Source: DATENM01 sp045807725 (GTDB lineage Bacteria > Acidobacteriota > Blastocatellia > UBA7656). From it: a DNA stretch of 64,000 nucleotides. Of the stretch, positions 1-7,836 are shown one piece after another (positions within the stretch are counted from its first letter, which is position 1; the number at the start of each line of letters is the position of its first letter). Where the stretch lies: contig JBJMGV010000006.1 in assembly GCA_045807725.1 (NCBI GenBank), positions 1 to 64,000 on the forward strand, in the 5' to 3' direction. Under the pieces are notes generated by a model, which saw only the letters and a list, made by a program, of their open reading frames with translations, was not told the origin of the DNA and did no database searches. The position numbers were made by a program, and so were the translations under genes.

Positions 1-78
1 GGAATGGTCGCTGTGTGTACCCGGCGCGCTGCGCCGGGCTATTGAATCGCGCCCCTTCAGGGCTTCTCAGACACGCTC
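1..78. repeat. Right-hand part of a mobile hairpin element (copy A), cut by the window edge
   Basis: The sequence matches, in reverse complement, the left 80 bases of the 222-bp element at 56257-56478. It ends in the same terminal motif TCAGACACGCTC at 67-78. It holds a perfect 8-bp hairpin (20-27 with 31-38, loop GCT) followed by the shared block GAATCGCGCCCCTTCAGGGC. The stem differs from the other copies by paired changes. The rest of the element lies left of the window. Confidence 0.8.
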
Positions 79-105
79 AATAGTTACGCGGGCGGTTTAA
101 TCTGC

Positions 106-255
106 AAGCTCCGTCAGGAGCGCGATGTTTATAGAAATGGCTGAAGGATGTGACGAAGCCCCGTAGGGGCGCAATGTTGACATCACGCTCCTGACGGAGC
201 TTGCAGACTCAATCAACTGCGTAACTATAAACATCGCGCCCCTGACAGGGCTTGA
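106..255. repeat. GCTCC-hairpin repeat element, copy 1
   Basis: A run of small hairpins: GCTCC-GTCA-GGAGC, GCCCC-GTA-GGGGC, then the first unit inverted. They are joined by the words GCGATGTTTATAG and GCAATGTTGACATCAC. The same arrangement recurs at 12761, 21004, 23869, 26708 and 33685. The flanks 79-105 and 256-313 show nothing else except the ribosome site of the first permease gene. Confidence 0.85.
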
Positions 256-313
256 AATTTTCCCGCAACCTTTGCCGCTGGCTCGTCACTAACTGCCACC
301 GGGAGGTGACACG

Positions 314-2722
314 ATGGAAAACTGGCTTAAAGATATTCGCTATGGCATTCGTATGCTCACTCGCAATCCGGCGTTCACAGTCGTCGCGGTGATTGCGCTG
401 GCCTTAGGCATCGGCGCGAACGCGGCCATCTTCTCAGTCGTCAACGCCGTGTTGCTCCGCCCGCTGCCCTTCAAAGAGCCTGAGCGGCTGATGATCCTGC
501 GCGAGACCAAGCTGCCGCAGTTCCCTGAGTTCTCTGTCTCGCCCGCCAACTTCCTCGACTGGCAGAAACAGAACACGGTCTTCGAGCAGATGGCGGCGGT
601 GACGGGCGCGGCCTTTAACCTTATCGGCACGGGCGAGCCTGAGCGGCTGCAAGGCATGGCGATCACCGATGGCTTCCTGGCGATGTTCGGCGCGAAGCCC
701 GCCCTGGGCCGCGACTTCCTCGCCGAAGAAGATCAGCCCGGCCACAACAAGGTGGTGATCCTGAGCCACGGGCTATGGCAGCGGCGCTTCGGCGGCGACC
801 CGAATATCTTGGATCAAGCCATCACGCTCAATGGGCAGAGCTACACCGTTGTTGGCGTGATGCCGCAGGGCTTCCGCCTCGACGACCGCCCGTGCGAGTT
901 GTGGACGCCGATGGCCCTCACCGCCGAGCAGGCCCAGGCGCACGGCGCGCATTACGTCTCGGCCATGGGGCGGCTCAAGCCCGGCGTCACGGTCGAGCAG
1001 GCGCGCGCCGAGATGATTACCATCGCCGCACGGCTGGCCGAACAGTATCCCGATCAACTGGCGGGCTGGAGCGTCAAGGTCGAGCCGATGCTCGGTTACA
1101 CGGTGCGCAGCATCAAGCTGGCGCTTTATGTCTTGTTGGGCGCGGTCGGCTTTGTATTGTTAATCGCATGCGCCAACGTTGCCAACCTGCTGTTGGCCCG
1201 CGCCGCGTCGCGCCAGAAAGAGATCGCCCTACGCACGGCACTGGGCGCGAGTCGCTGGCGCATCGTTCGCCAGTTGATGACCGAAAGCGTGTTGCTGGCC
1301 ATCGTCGGCGGTGTCATCGGGTTGCTGCTGGCCGTCTGGGGCAAAGACCTTCTGTTGTCGCTCGCGCCCGAAAACCTGCCGCGCGTGCACGACGCCTCGC
1401 TTGATCGATGGGTGCTCATCTTCACAGGCGGCATCACGCTGCTGACGGGATTGTTTTTCGGACTCGTGCCGGCCTTGCAAGCGTCAAAGCCGAACCTCAA
1501 CGAGACGTTGAAAGACGCCGGGCGCGGCTCGACCGAAGGCGGTCGCCGTCACTTGATTCGCAGTACGCTGGTCGTCCTTGAAGTGGCGACGGCGCTGGTG
1601 CTGCTCGTCGGCGCAGGCTTGATGATTAAAAGCTTCCTGCGCTTGCAGAACGTCAATCCCGGTTTCAATCCCGATAACGCGTTGTCGGTGAAGATCGCGC
1701 TGCCGCGCAAGAAGTACGCCGAGCCGGATCAACAGACCGCCTTCTACAATCAACTGCTCGAAAAAGTTTCGCGGCTGCCCGGCGTCGAGGCCGCCGGCGC
1801 GGCAGTCGTGCTGCCGCTCGACGATGACTTCGTGCTCGGCTTTGAAATCGAAGGCCGCCCGCCCGCGCCGGCTGGCGAAGACGAGAGCACGAATTATTAT
1901 TCGGTGACGCCCGACTACTTCAACGCGATGGGCATTCCGCTGCGCAAAGGCCGACTGTTCGACGATCATGACCGCAAGGGCGCGACGCGCGTCATCATCA
2001 TCAACGAAACGATGGCGCGACAACTCTTCCCCGATGAAGACCCTCTCGGCAAACGCATTCACGTGACGAGGGGAGAAAAGATTTATCGTGAGGTCGTCGG
2101 CGTCGTCGGCGACGTGAAGCAGTATGGCCTAGATCAGAAGACGCCGCTTGAAACCTACGAGCCGTTCGCGCAACAGCCATTCACCTCGATGTCGATGGTC
2201 GTCCGCACCGCCGGCGACCCGACACAGTTGAGTAACGCTATTCGCAGCGAAGTCTTGAGCCTCGACAAAGACCAGCCGGTGTCGAGCATCAAGCCGCTCA
2301 CGGAGCTAGTGAGGTCATCCATCGCGCAGCAACGTTTCGCTATGATGCTGCTGGGCATCTTTGCGGCGGTGGCAATGCTGTTGGCGACGGTCGGCATCTA
2401 CGGCGTGATGTCGTATTCGGTCACGCAGCGCACGCACGAGATCGGCATACGCATGGCCTTAGGCGCGAGTCCGCGCAACGTGCTGCGGCTTGTGGTCGGG
2501 CACGGATTGTTGCTGACGCTGATCGGCGTCGGCGTCGGCCTCGGCATCGCCCTACTGCTCACCAAGGTGATGGCCTCATTGCTGTTCGGCGTGAGCGCGA
2601 CCGACCTTGTGACCTTCGCCGTCTTTTCCGCGTCGCTCACGGTGGTCGCGCTGGTCGCTTGCCTGATTCCGGCCCGCCGCGCGCTCAAGGTAGACCCGAT
2701 GGTCGCGCTCAGATACGAATAG
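314..2722 (+). CDS. ADOP-family permease 1 (duplicated FtsX/MacB orphan permease)
   Basis: An 802-residue inner-membrane protein of the acidobacterial duplicated orphan permease family: two MacB/FtsX-type permease units in one chain and no ATPase. Segments seen: TM1 at about 21-47 with the signature LGIGANAAIF, a first extracytoplasmic domain to about 260, and TM2-TM4 at about 268-388, including the cytoplasmic coupling-like loop RQKEIALRTALGAS. A second TM lies at 418-438, a second large domain reaches to about 670, and the final three TMs end in PARRALKVDPMVALRYE. The ATG at 314 follows a GGGAGGTGA ribosome site. MacB-type permeases couple ATP use to export or envelope tasks; the substrate and ATPase partner of this one are unknown. 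The stop codon TAG runs directly into a GATTCAG heptamer arm. Confidence 0.94.
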   Translation: MENWLKDIRYGIRMLTRNPAFTVVAVIALALGIGANAAIFSVVNAVLLRPLPFKEPERLMILRETKLPQFPEFSVSPANFLDWQKQNTVFEQMAAVTGAAFNLIGTGEPERLQGMAITDGFLAMFGAKPALGRDFLAEEDQPGHNKVVILSHGLWQRRFGGDPNILDQAITLNGQSYTVVGVMPQGFRLDDRPCELWTPMALTAEQAQAHGAHYVSAMGRLKPGVTVEQARAEMITIAARLAEQYPDQLAGWSVKVEPMLGYTVRSIKLALYVLLGAVGFVLLIACANVANLLLARAASRQKEIALRTALGASRWRIVRQLMTESVLLAIVGGVIGLLLAVWGKDLLLSLAPENLPRVHDASLDRWVLIFTGGITLLTGLFFGLVPALQASKPNLNETLKDAGRGSTEGGRRHLIRSTLVVLEVATALVLLVGAGLMIKSFLRLQNVNPGFNPDNALSVKIALPRKKYAEPDQQTAFYNQLLEKVSRLPGVEAAGAAVVLPLDDDFVLGFEIEGRPPAPAGEDESTNYYSVTPDYFNAMGIPLRKGRLFDDHDRKGATRVIIINETMARQLFPDEDPLGKRIHVTRGEKIYREVVGVVGDVKQYGLDQKTPLETYEPFAQQPFTSMSMVVRTAGDPTQLSNAIRSEVLSLDKDQPVSSIKPLTELVRSSIAQQRFAMMLLGIFAAVAMLLATVGIYGVMSYSVTQRTHEIGIRMALGASPRNVLRLVVGHGLLLTLIGVGVGLGIALLLTKVMASLLFGVSATDLVTFAVFSASLTVVALVACLIPARRALKVDPMVALRYE

Positions 2723-2812
2723 GATTCAGGATTCAGGATTCAGGATTCAGGTGGGAAAGCAGTGTAACGCAATGCGCTCTTCTTTCTTCCCTGAATCCTG
2801 AATCCTGACCGG
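2722..2812. repeat. Heptamer-armed inverted repeat (ATTCAGG type)
   Basis: Four tandem copies of ATTCAGG run from the stop codon of permease 1 (2722-2752). The inverted word CCTGAAT recurs at 2789-2812, just before the ribosome site of permease 2. The 37-base spacer shows nothing recognisable. Folded, the region is one long hairpin. Confidence 0.85.
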
Positions 2813-2820
2813 AGGGATTG

Positions 2821-5268
2821 ATGGAGACTTTACTGCAAGACATCCGCTACGGCGTGCGCGTGTTGTTGAAGGGGCGCACGGTGACGGTGGTTGCCATTAT
2901 CGCGCTGGCTTTAGGCATCGGCGCGAACACCGCCATCTTCTCAGTTGTCAACGCCCTGCTCTTTCGTAGCCTGCCTTACAAAGATGCCGACCGGCTGGCG
3001 ATGATATGGGAGACCAACCCGGAGGTGCAGATCGGCTTCGACTTGCTGCCCGTTTCGATTGCCGCCTTCGACGACTGGCGCAAGCAGGGCGAATCGTTCG
3101 AGGCCGTCTCGATCCTCGATTCACAGCGCTACGCCTTCACCGGCGCGGGCACGCCTGAGCGCGTCGCGGGCGTCATTACCTCGGCCAGCTTCTTTGAGGT
3201 GATGAGCGTGTCGCCGATACTGGGCCGCACCTACACCGAAGCCGAAGACCAGCCCGGCGCGAACCGCGTCGTCGTCATCAGCTACGCGCTGTGGCAGAGC
3301 CGCTTTGGCGGCGACAAAGAAATTTGTGGCCGTACGATGCAACTCGACGGCAGCAACTACACGATCATCGGCGTGATGCCGCAGGGCTTCCAATTCCCGC
3401 GCGCCGCCGACCTGCCGTCGTATTTTCAACTACCGGCGCAGACCGAGTTGTGGACGCCCGCCGGCCTCACCGATAAACAACTGGCCAAACGTGATAGCCA
3501 TAACAAAAGCGTCATCGTGCGGCTCAAGCCCAACGTGACGGAGGCGCAGGCGCAAGCCGAGATCGACGCCATCACCAGCCGCGCCGCTCAACAATATGAA
3601 GAGTCGAAAGGCTTCGGCGCGCGCGTCGTGCCGCTCAAACAACAACTGGTCGGCAACCTGCGCCTCGCGCTGTTGATCCTGCTCGGCGCGGTTGGATTGG
3701 TCTTGTTGATCGCTTGCGCCAACGTCGCCAATCTGTTGTTGGCCCGCGCGGCATCAAGGCAGAAAGAGATGGCCGTGCGCACGGCGCTGGGCGCGAGCCG
3801 CACACGCCTCGTCCGTCAGTTGTTGACTGAAAGCGTGCTGCTGGCCATCGTCGGCGGCGGCCTTGCCGTGTTGCTCGCCGTCTGGGGCATCGACCTGTTG
3901 CTGGCGCTGAGTCCGGCAAGCATTCCGCGCAAACACGAGATTCGCGTAGACGGCGCGGCGCTCATCTTCACCTTCGCTGTAGCCTTGATTACAGGCGTGC
4001 TGTTCGGCCTTGCGCCGGCCTTTCAAGTCTCGCGCTTCAATCTGAACGAGACGCTGAAGGAAGGCGCACGCGGCTCGACCGGCAGCCGCAATCGGGTGCG
4101 TAGCCTGCTGGTCGTCGCCGAGGTCGCTCTGTCATTAATCTTACTGATTGGCGCGGGCCTGTTGATCCGCAGCTTTGCGCGGCTGACCGGAACCGATGCC
4201 GGCTTCAATCCGCAGAACGTCGCGGCGATGAACCTGTCGCTGTCATCGGCGCGTTACAACGAAGTTGATAAGCAGGGCCGCTTCTTCAAGCAAGTGCTCG
4301 ACAACGTGCGCGCCATCCCCGGCGTCGTCTCGGCTGGCGCGGTTTCGGAGCTGCCGCTCGCGGGCAGCGAAGAGATTGACGGGTTCCGGCTCGAGGGCGC
4401 GCCGACTCCGAAGTCGCTGAGCGAGACGCCGCTTGCCGACTTCCGCTTTATTGATGATGAGTACTTCAAGACGCTTGCGATTCCGCTGATCGCGGGCCGC
4501 GCCTTCACCGTGCACGACAACGACACCGCGCCACCCGTTGTCGTCATCAGCGAAGGGCTGGCGCGTCGTTACTATGACGGCCAGGACCCGCTCGGCAAGC
4601 GCCTCAGAATTGACAACGACGGCGCGCCGTGGGCCACCATCGTCGGCGTCGTCAAAGATATCAAGCATTCGGGCCTCGACACCGACCCGCGCCCGCAGCT
4701 CTATTTCCCTTATCAGCAAAAGCTCTGGGGCCGCCTCGTTGTCGTGGCGCGCTCGGCGACTGACGCGGCTACGCTCTTCCCCGCTCTGCGCGAGGCGGTC
4801 TGGAAGGTGGACAAGGATCAGCCCATCACCAGCCTGCGAATGATGACCGAGTACGTGAGCGATTCGGTATCGCAGCAACGCTTCAACGCCGTGCTGCTGG
4901 CCGCGTTCGCGCTGCTGGCATTGATTCTTGCCTCGGTCGGCATCTACGGCGTGATGTCATATACGGTGACGCAGCGGACGCACGAACTCGGCATACGGAT
5001 GGCGCTCGGCGCGGGTCAAGGCGACGTGTTCCGGCTGGTGGTGATTGAAGGAATGAAGCTGGCGCTCACAGGCGTGGCGCTCGGCCTGGCGGGAGCCTTC
5101 GCAGCGACTCGATTGATGGCGAGCTTGCTTTACGGAGTCAGCGCCACTGACCCGCTGACCTTCGCCGTGATCTCGCTGGTTTTGGCCGGAGTGGCTCTGG
5201 CAGCCTGTTTCGTGCCCGCACGCCGCGCCACCCGCGTCGATCCGATGATCGCGCTCAGATACGAATGA
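2821..5268 (+). CDS. ADOP-family permease 2
   Basis: 815 residues when started at the ATG at 2821, seven bases after GGAGGG; the TTG just before it is a poorer choice. The N-terminal segment reads VLLKGRTVTVVAIIALALG, and the first external domain has an extra stretch (NPEVQIGFDLLPVS) compared with permease 1. Both FtsX units are complete, with RQKEMAVRTALGAS in the first loop and RTHELGIRMALGAG in the second. The C-terminal 70 codons are nearly the same DNA as in permease 3. It ends in TGA rather than the TAG used by most neighbours, ten bases before the next gene, so these two genes are surely read together. Confidence 0.94.
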   Translation: METLLQDIRYGVRVLLKGRTVTVVAIIALALGIGANTAIFSVVNALLFRSLPYKDADRLAMIWETNPEVQIGFDLLPVSIAAFDDWRKQGESFEAVSILDSQRYAFTGAGTPERVAGVITSASFFEVMSVSPILGRTYTEAEDQPGANRVVVISYALWQSRFGGDKEICGRTMQLDGSNYTIIGVMPQGFQFPRAADLPSYFQLPAQTELWTPAGLTDKQLAKRDSHNKSVIVRLKPNVTEAQAQAEIDAITSRAAQQYEESKGFGARVVPLKQQLVGNLRLALLILLGAVGLVLLIACANVANLLLARAASRQKEMAVRTALGASRTRLVRQLLTESVLLAIVGGGLAVLLAVWGIDLLLALSPASIPRKHEIRVDGAALIFTFAVALITGVLFGLAPAFQVSRFNLNETLKEGARGSTGSRNRVRSLLVVAEVALSLILLIGAGLLIRSFARLTGTDAGFNPQNVAAMNLSLSSARYNEVDKQGRFFKQVLDNVRAIPGVVSAGAVSELPLAGSEEIDGFRLEGAPTPKSLSETPLADFRFIDDEYFKTLAIPLIAGRAFTVHDNDTAPPVVVISEGLARRYYDGQDPLGKRLRIDNDGAPWATIVGVVKDIKHSGLDTDPRPQLYFPYQQKLWGRLVVVARSATDAATLFPALREAVWKVDKDQPITSLRMMTEYVSDSVSQQRFNAVLLAAFALLALILASVGIYGVMSYTVTQRTHELGIRMALGAGQGDVFRLVVIEGMKLALTGVALGLAGAFAATRLMASLLYGVSATDPLTFAVISLVLAGVALAACFVPARRATRVDPMIALRYE

Positions 5269-5278
5269 GAGGTGACTG

Positions 5279-7732
5279 ATGAGCATACTGCTACAAGATC
5301 TGCGTTATGGTCTGCGGATGATGGGCAAGAAGCCGAGTTTCACCATCGTGGCGGTCATCACGCTGGCGTTAGGGATTGGCGCGAACACGGCCATCTTCAG
5401 TCTCATTAATGGCCTGTTGCTGCGCCCGCTGCCGTATCGTGATTCGGAACGGCTGGCCCTCATCTGGACGCATTCGCCGGGCGCGAACGTCGCGCAGGAC
5501 TGGCCATCGCCGGGGCAATACAGCGCCGTCGTCGCCAATAACAGCACGTTTGAAGAGATCGCCATCATCCACGGCACAAACGCCATCCTCGCAGGTGAAG
5601 GAGCGCCAGAGCGGCTCGGCGTTGTGCGCGCGTCGTCGAACCTCTATTCGATCCTCGGCGCGAGGCCGGCGCTGGGGCGCGTCTTTCTGCCCGAAGAAGA
5701 TGTCGGTGAGAAAGCGACGACGGTCATTCTCAGTTACGGCTTATGGCAGCAACGCTTCGGCGGCGACCCCAACGTGCTAGGCCGTGCGCTGACGCTTAAC
5801 GGCGACAGCTTCACCGTTGTCGGCGTGATGTCTCAGGATTTCTCGCTCGGCTACGAAGTCGTGCCGACGGTCGGCTCGGTTGAGCAGGCCGATCTGCTGC
5901 TGCCGCTGCCGATGACCGCCGAGAGCTTCAGTCAGCACGGCGATGAAAATTACAATATGCTGGCGCGGCTCAAGCCGGGCGTCTCCATCCAGCAGGCGCA
6001 GTCCGAACTGGACGCGGTCGTGCGCGGACTCGAACAGCAATACCCGGATTATTATCCGGCGAGTCGCCGCTTCAGCTTCAGCGTTCGCCCGCTGCTCGAT
6101 CAGGTGGTCGGCGATGTACGACCGGCGCTGCTTGTATTGTTAGGCGCGGTCGGCTGCGTGTTGCTGATCGCCTGTGCCAACGTAGCGAACTTGATGCTGG
6201 CGCGTGCCGCGACGCGCGAGCGCGAGATGGCCATACGCACAGCGCTCGGCGCTGGCCGCTGGCGCGTCGTGCGTCAGTTGTTGACCGAGAGCCTGCTGCT
6301 TGCGGTTGTGGGCGGCGCGCTCGGATTGCTCATCGCCATCTGGAGCCTTGACGGGCTGCGCTGGCTCAATCCCGGCAACATTCCGCGACTGCATGACATT
6401 CACATTGATGGCCGCGTGCTCGCGTTCACCTTCACAGCGGCGCTGCTCACGGGCGTGCTGTTCGGATTAGTTCCGGCGCTGCGCAGTTCGCGCATCAACC
6501 TGAACGAGACGCTCAAAGAAGGCGGGCGCAGTATGGTTGCAAGCGGCAATCATCGCCTGCGCAATCTGCTGGTCGTCGCCGAGATGGCTTTGTCGTTAAT
6601 CTTACTGATCGGCGCGGGCCTGTTGATCCGCAGTTTTCTGCGCGTGCAGCAAGTCGAGCCGGGATTCTCGCCGCAGAACGTGCTCTCGCTGCGCTTATCG
6701 ACGATTGGCACGGCTTATGCGGAAGAGTCGCGCCGTCGCATCTTTTATCAACAACTGTGGGAGCGTCTCGGTCGCTTGCCTGGAGTTGAATCGGTAGGCG
6801 GCGGGTCGGTGCTGCCGTTGAGCGGCGGCATCGGCTGGGGCGGCATCACCATCGAAGGCTACGACCCGGCGGCAAGCGGACAAGAGGCCATACAGGCCGA
6901 CCAGCGATATGCCAGCGTCGGCTATTTCGAGACGATGAAAGTCCCGCTCATCAGCGGGCGCTTCTTCGGCACACAGGACACCAAAGACTCGCTGCCGGTG
7001 GCGATCATCGACGAGAAGATGGCGCGCACTTACTGGCCCGGCGCGGACGCCGTCGGCAAGCGCCTCAAGCGCGGCGGCATTAATTCCAAAGCGCCGTGGC
7101 TCACGGTCGTCGGCGTGGTGGCGAGCGTCAGGCAGTACGCGCTCGACACAGACTCACGCGTCGCCTTCTATACGCCGCACGAGCAAACGATGGGCAACCT
7201 CTACGTCGTGGTGCGGACGACGAATGACCCGCGCAGCATCATTACCGCCGTCACCGATCAGGCCCGCGCAATGGACCCGAACGTGCCGATCTACGATGTC
7301 AAAACGATGGATCAGCGTGTGTCCGAGTCACTGGCGCGGCGGCGCTTTGCGATGGTCGCGCTGGGACTGTTCGCGGTGGTAGCGATGACGCTCGCAGGCA
7401 TAGGCATCTATGGCGTGATGAGCTACACCGTGACCGAGCGGACGCGCGAGATCGGCATACGAATGGCGCTCGGCTCGCCGACCCGCGACGTGCTCAAGGT
7501 CGTCATCGGACAGGGCATGGCTCTGGCCGGCATCGGCGTGGCGCTCGGCCTGGCGGGAGCCTTCGCGGCGACGCGGTTGATGGCGAGTTTGCTTTACGGA
7601 GTCAGCGCCACCGACCCGCTAACCTTCGCCGTGATCTCGCTGGTTTTGACCGGAGTGGCTCTGGCAGCCTGTTTCGTGCCCGCACGCCGCGCCACCCGCG
7701 TTGATCCGATGATCGCGCTCAGATACGAATAG
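5279..7732 (+). CDS. ADOP-family permease 3
   Basis: 817 residues from an ATG with AGAGGTGA eight bases upstream. It is the tightest-spaced member of the array (10 bases after permease 2) and has no repeat element before it. Distinct features are an external domain rich in tyrosine and glycine (PLSGGIGWGGITIEGYDP) and the loop TREREMAIRTALGAG in place of the RQKE version. The last 200 bases closely match permease 2 at DNA level, with scattered third-position differences, suggesting recombination between neighbours. Family membership is certain; the cargo is unknown. Confidence 0.94.
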   Translation: MSILLQDLRYGLRMMGKKPSFTIVAVITLALGIGANTAIFSLINGLLLRPLPYRDSERLALIWTHSPGANVAQDWPSPGQYSAVVANNSTFEEIAIIHGTNAILAGEGAPERLGVVRASSNLYSILGARPALGRVFLPEEDVGEKATTVILSYGLWQQRFGGDPNVLGRALTLNGDSFTVVGVMSQDFSLGYEVVPTVGSVEQADLLLPLPMTAESFSQHGDENYNMLARLKPGVSIQQAQSELDAVVRGLEQQYPDYYPASRRFSFSVRPLLDQVVGDVRPALLVLLGAVGCVLLIACANVANLMLARAATREREMAIRTALGAGRWRVVRQLLTESLLLAVVGGALGLLIAIWSLDGLRWLNPGNIPRLHDIHIDGRVLAFTFTAALLTGVLFGLVPALRSSRINLNETLKEGGRSMVASGNHRLRNLLVVAEMALSLILLIGAGLLIRSFLRVQQVEPGFSPQNVLSLRLSTIGTAYAEESRRRIFYQQLWERLGRLPGVESVGGGSVLPLSGGIGWGGITIEGYDPAASGQEAIQADQRYASVGYFETMKVPLISGRFFGTQDTKDSLPVAIIDEKMARTYWPGADAVGKRLKRGGINSKAPWLTVVGVVASVRQYALDTDSRVAFYTPHEQTMGNLYVVVRTTNDPRSIITAVTDQARAMDPNVPIYDVKTMDQRVSESLARRRFAMVALGLFAVVAMTLAGIGIYGVMSYTVTERTREIGIRMALGSPTRDVLKVVIGQGMALAGIGVALGLAGAFAATRLMASLLYGVSATDPLTFAVISLVLTGVALAACFVPARRATRVDPMIALRYE

Positions 7733-7830
7733 CAGCGGCCAGTGGCTAGAACCAGTGCGCCATTTGGATCATGATTTTGAATCGTACAGAACCAAAACTT
7801 TTCCTGCTGGCCACTGGCCACTGATCTGGA
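7733..7830. repeat. Heptamer-armed inverted repeat (CCAGTGG type)
   Basis: The left arm GCGGCCAGTGGCTAG follows the stop codon of permease 3 and the right arm CTGGCCACTGGCCACTG ends just before the ribosome site of permease 4. The roughly 50-base spacer has no recognisable content. Confidence 0.75.
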
Positions 7831-7836
7831 GGGACG

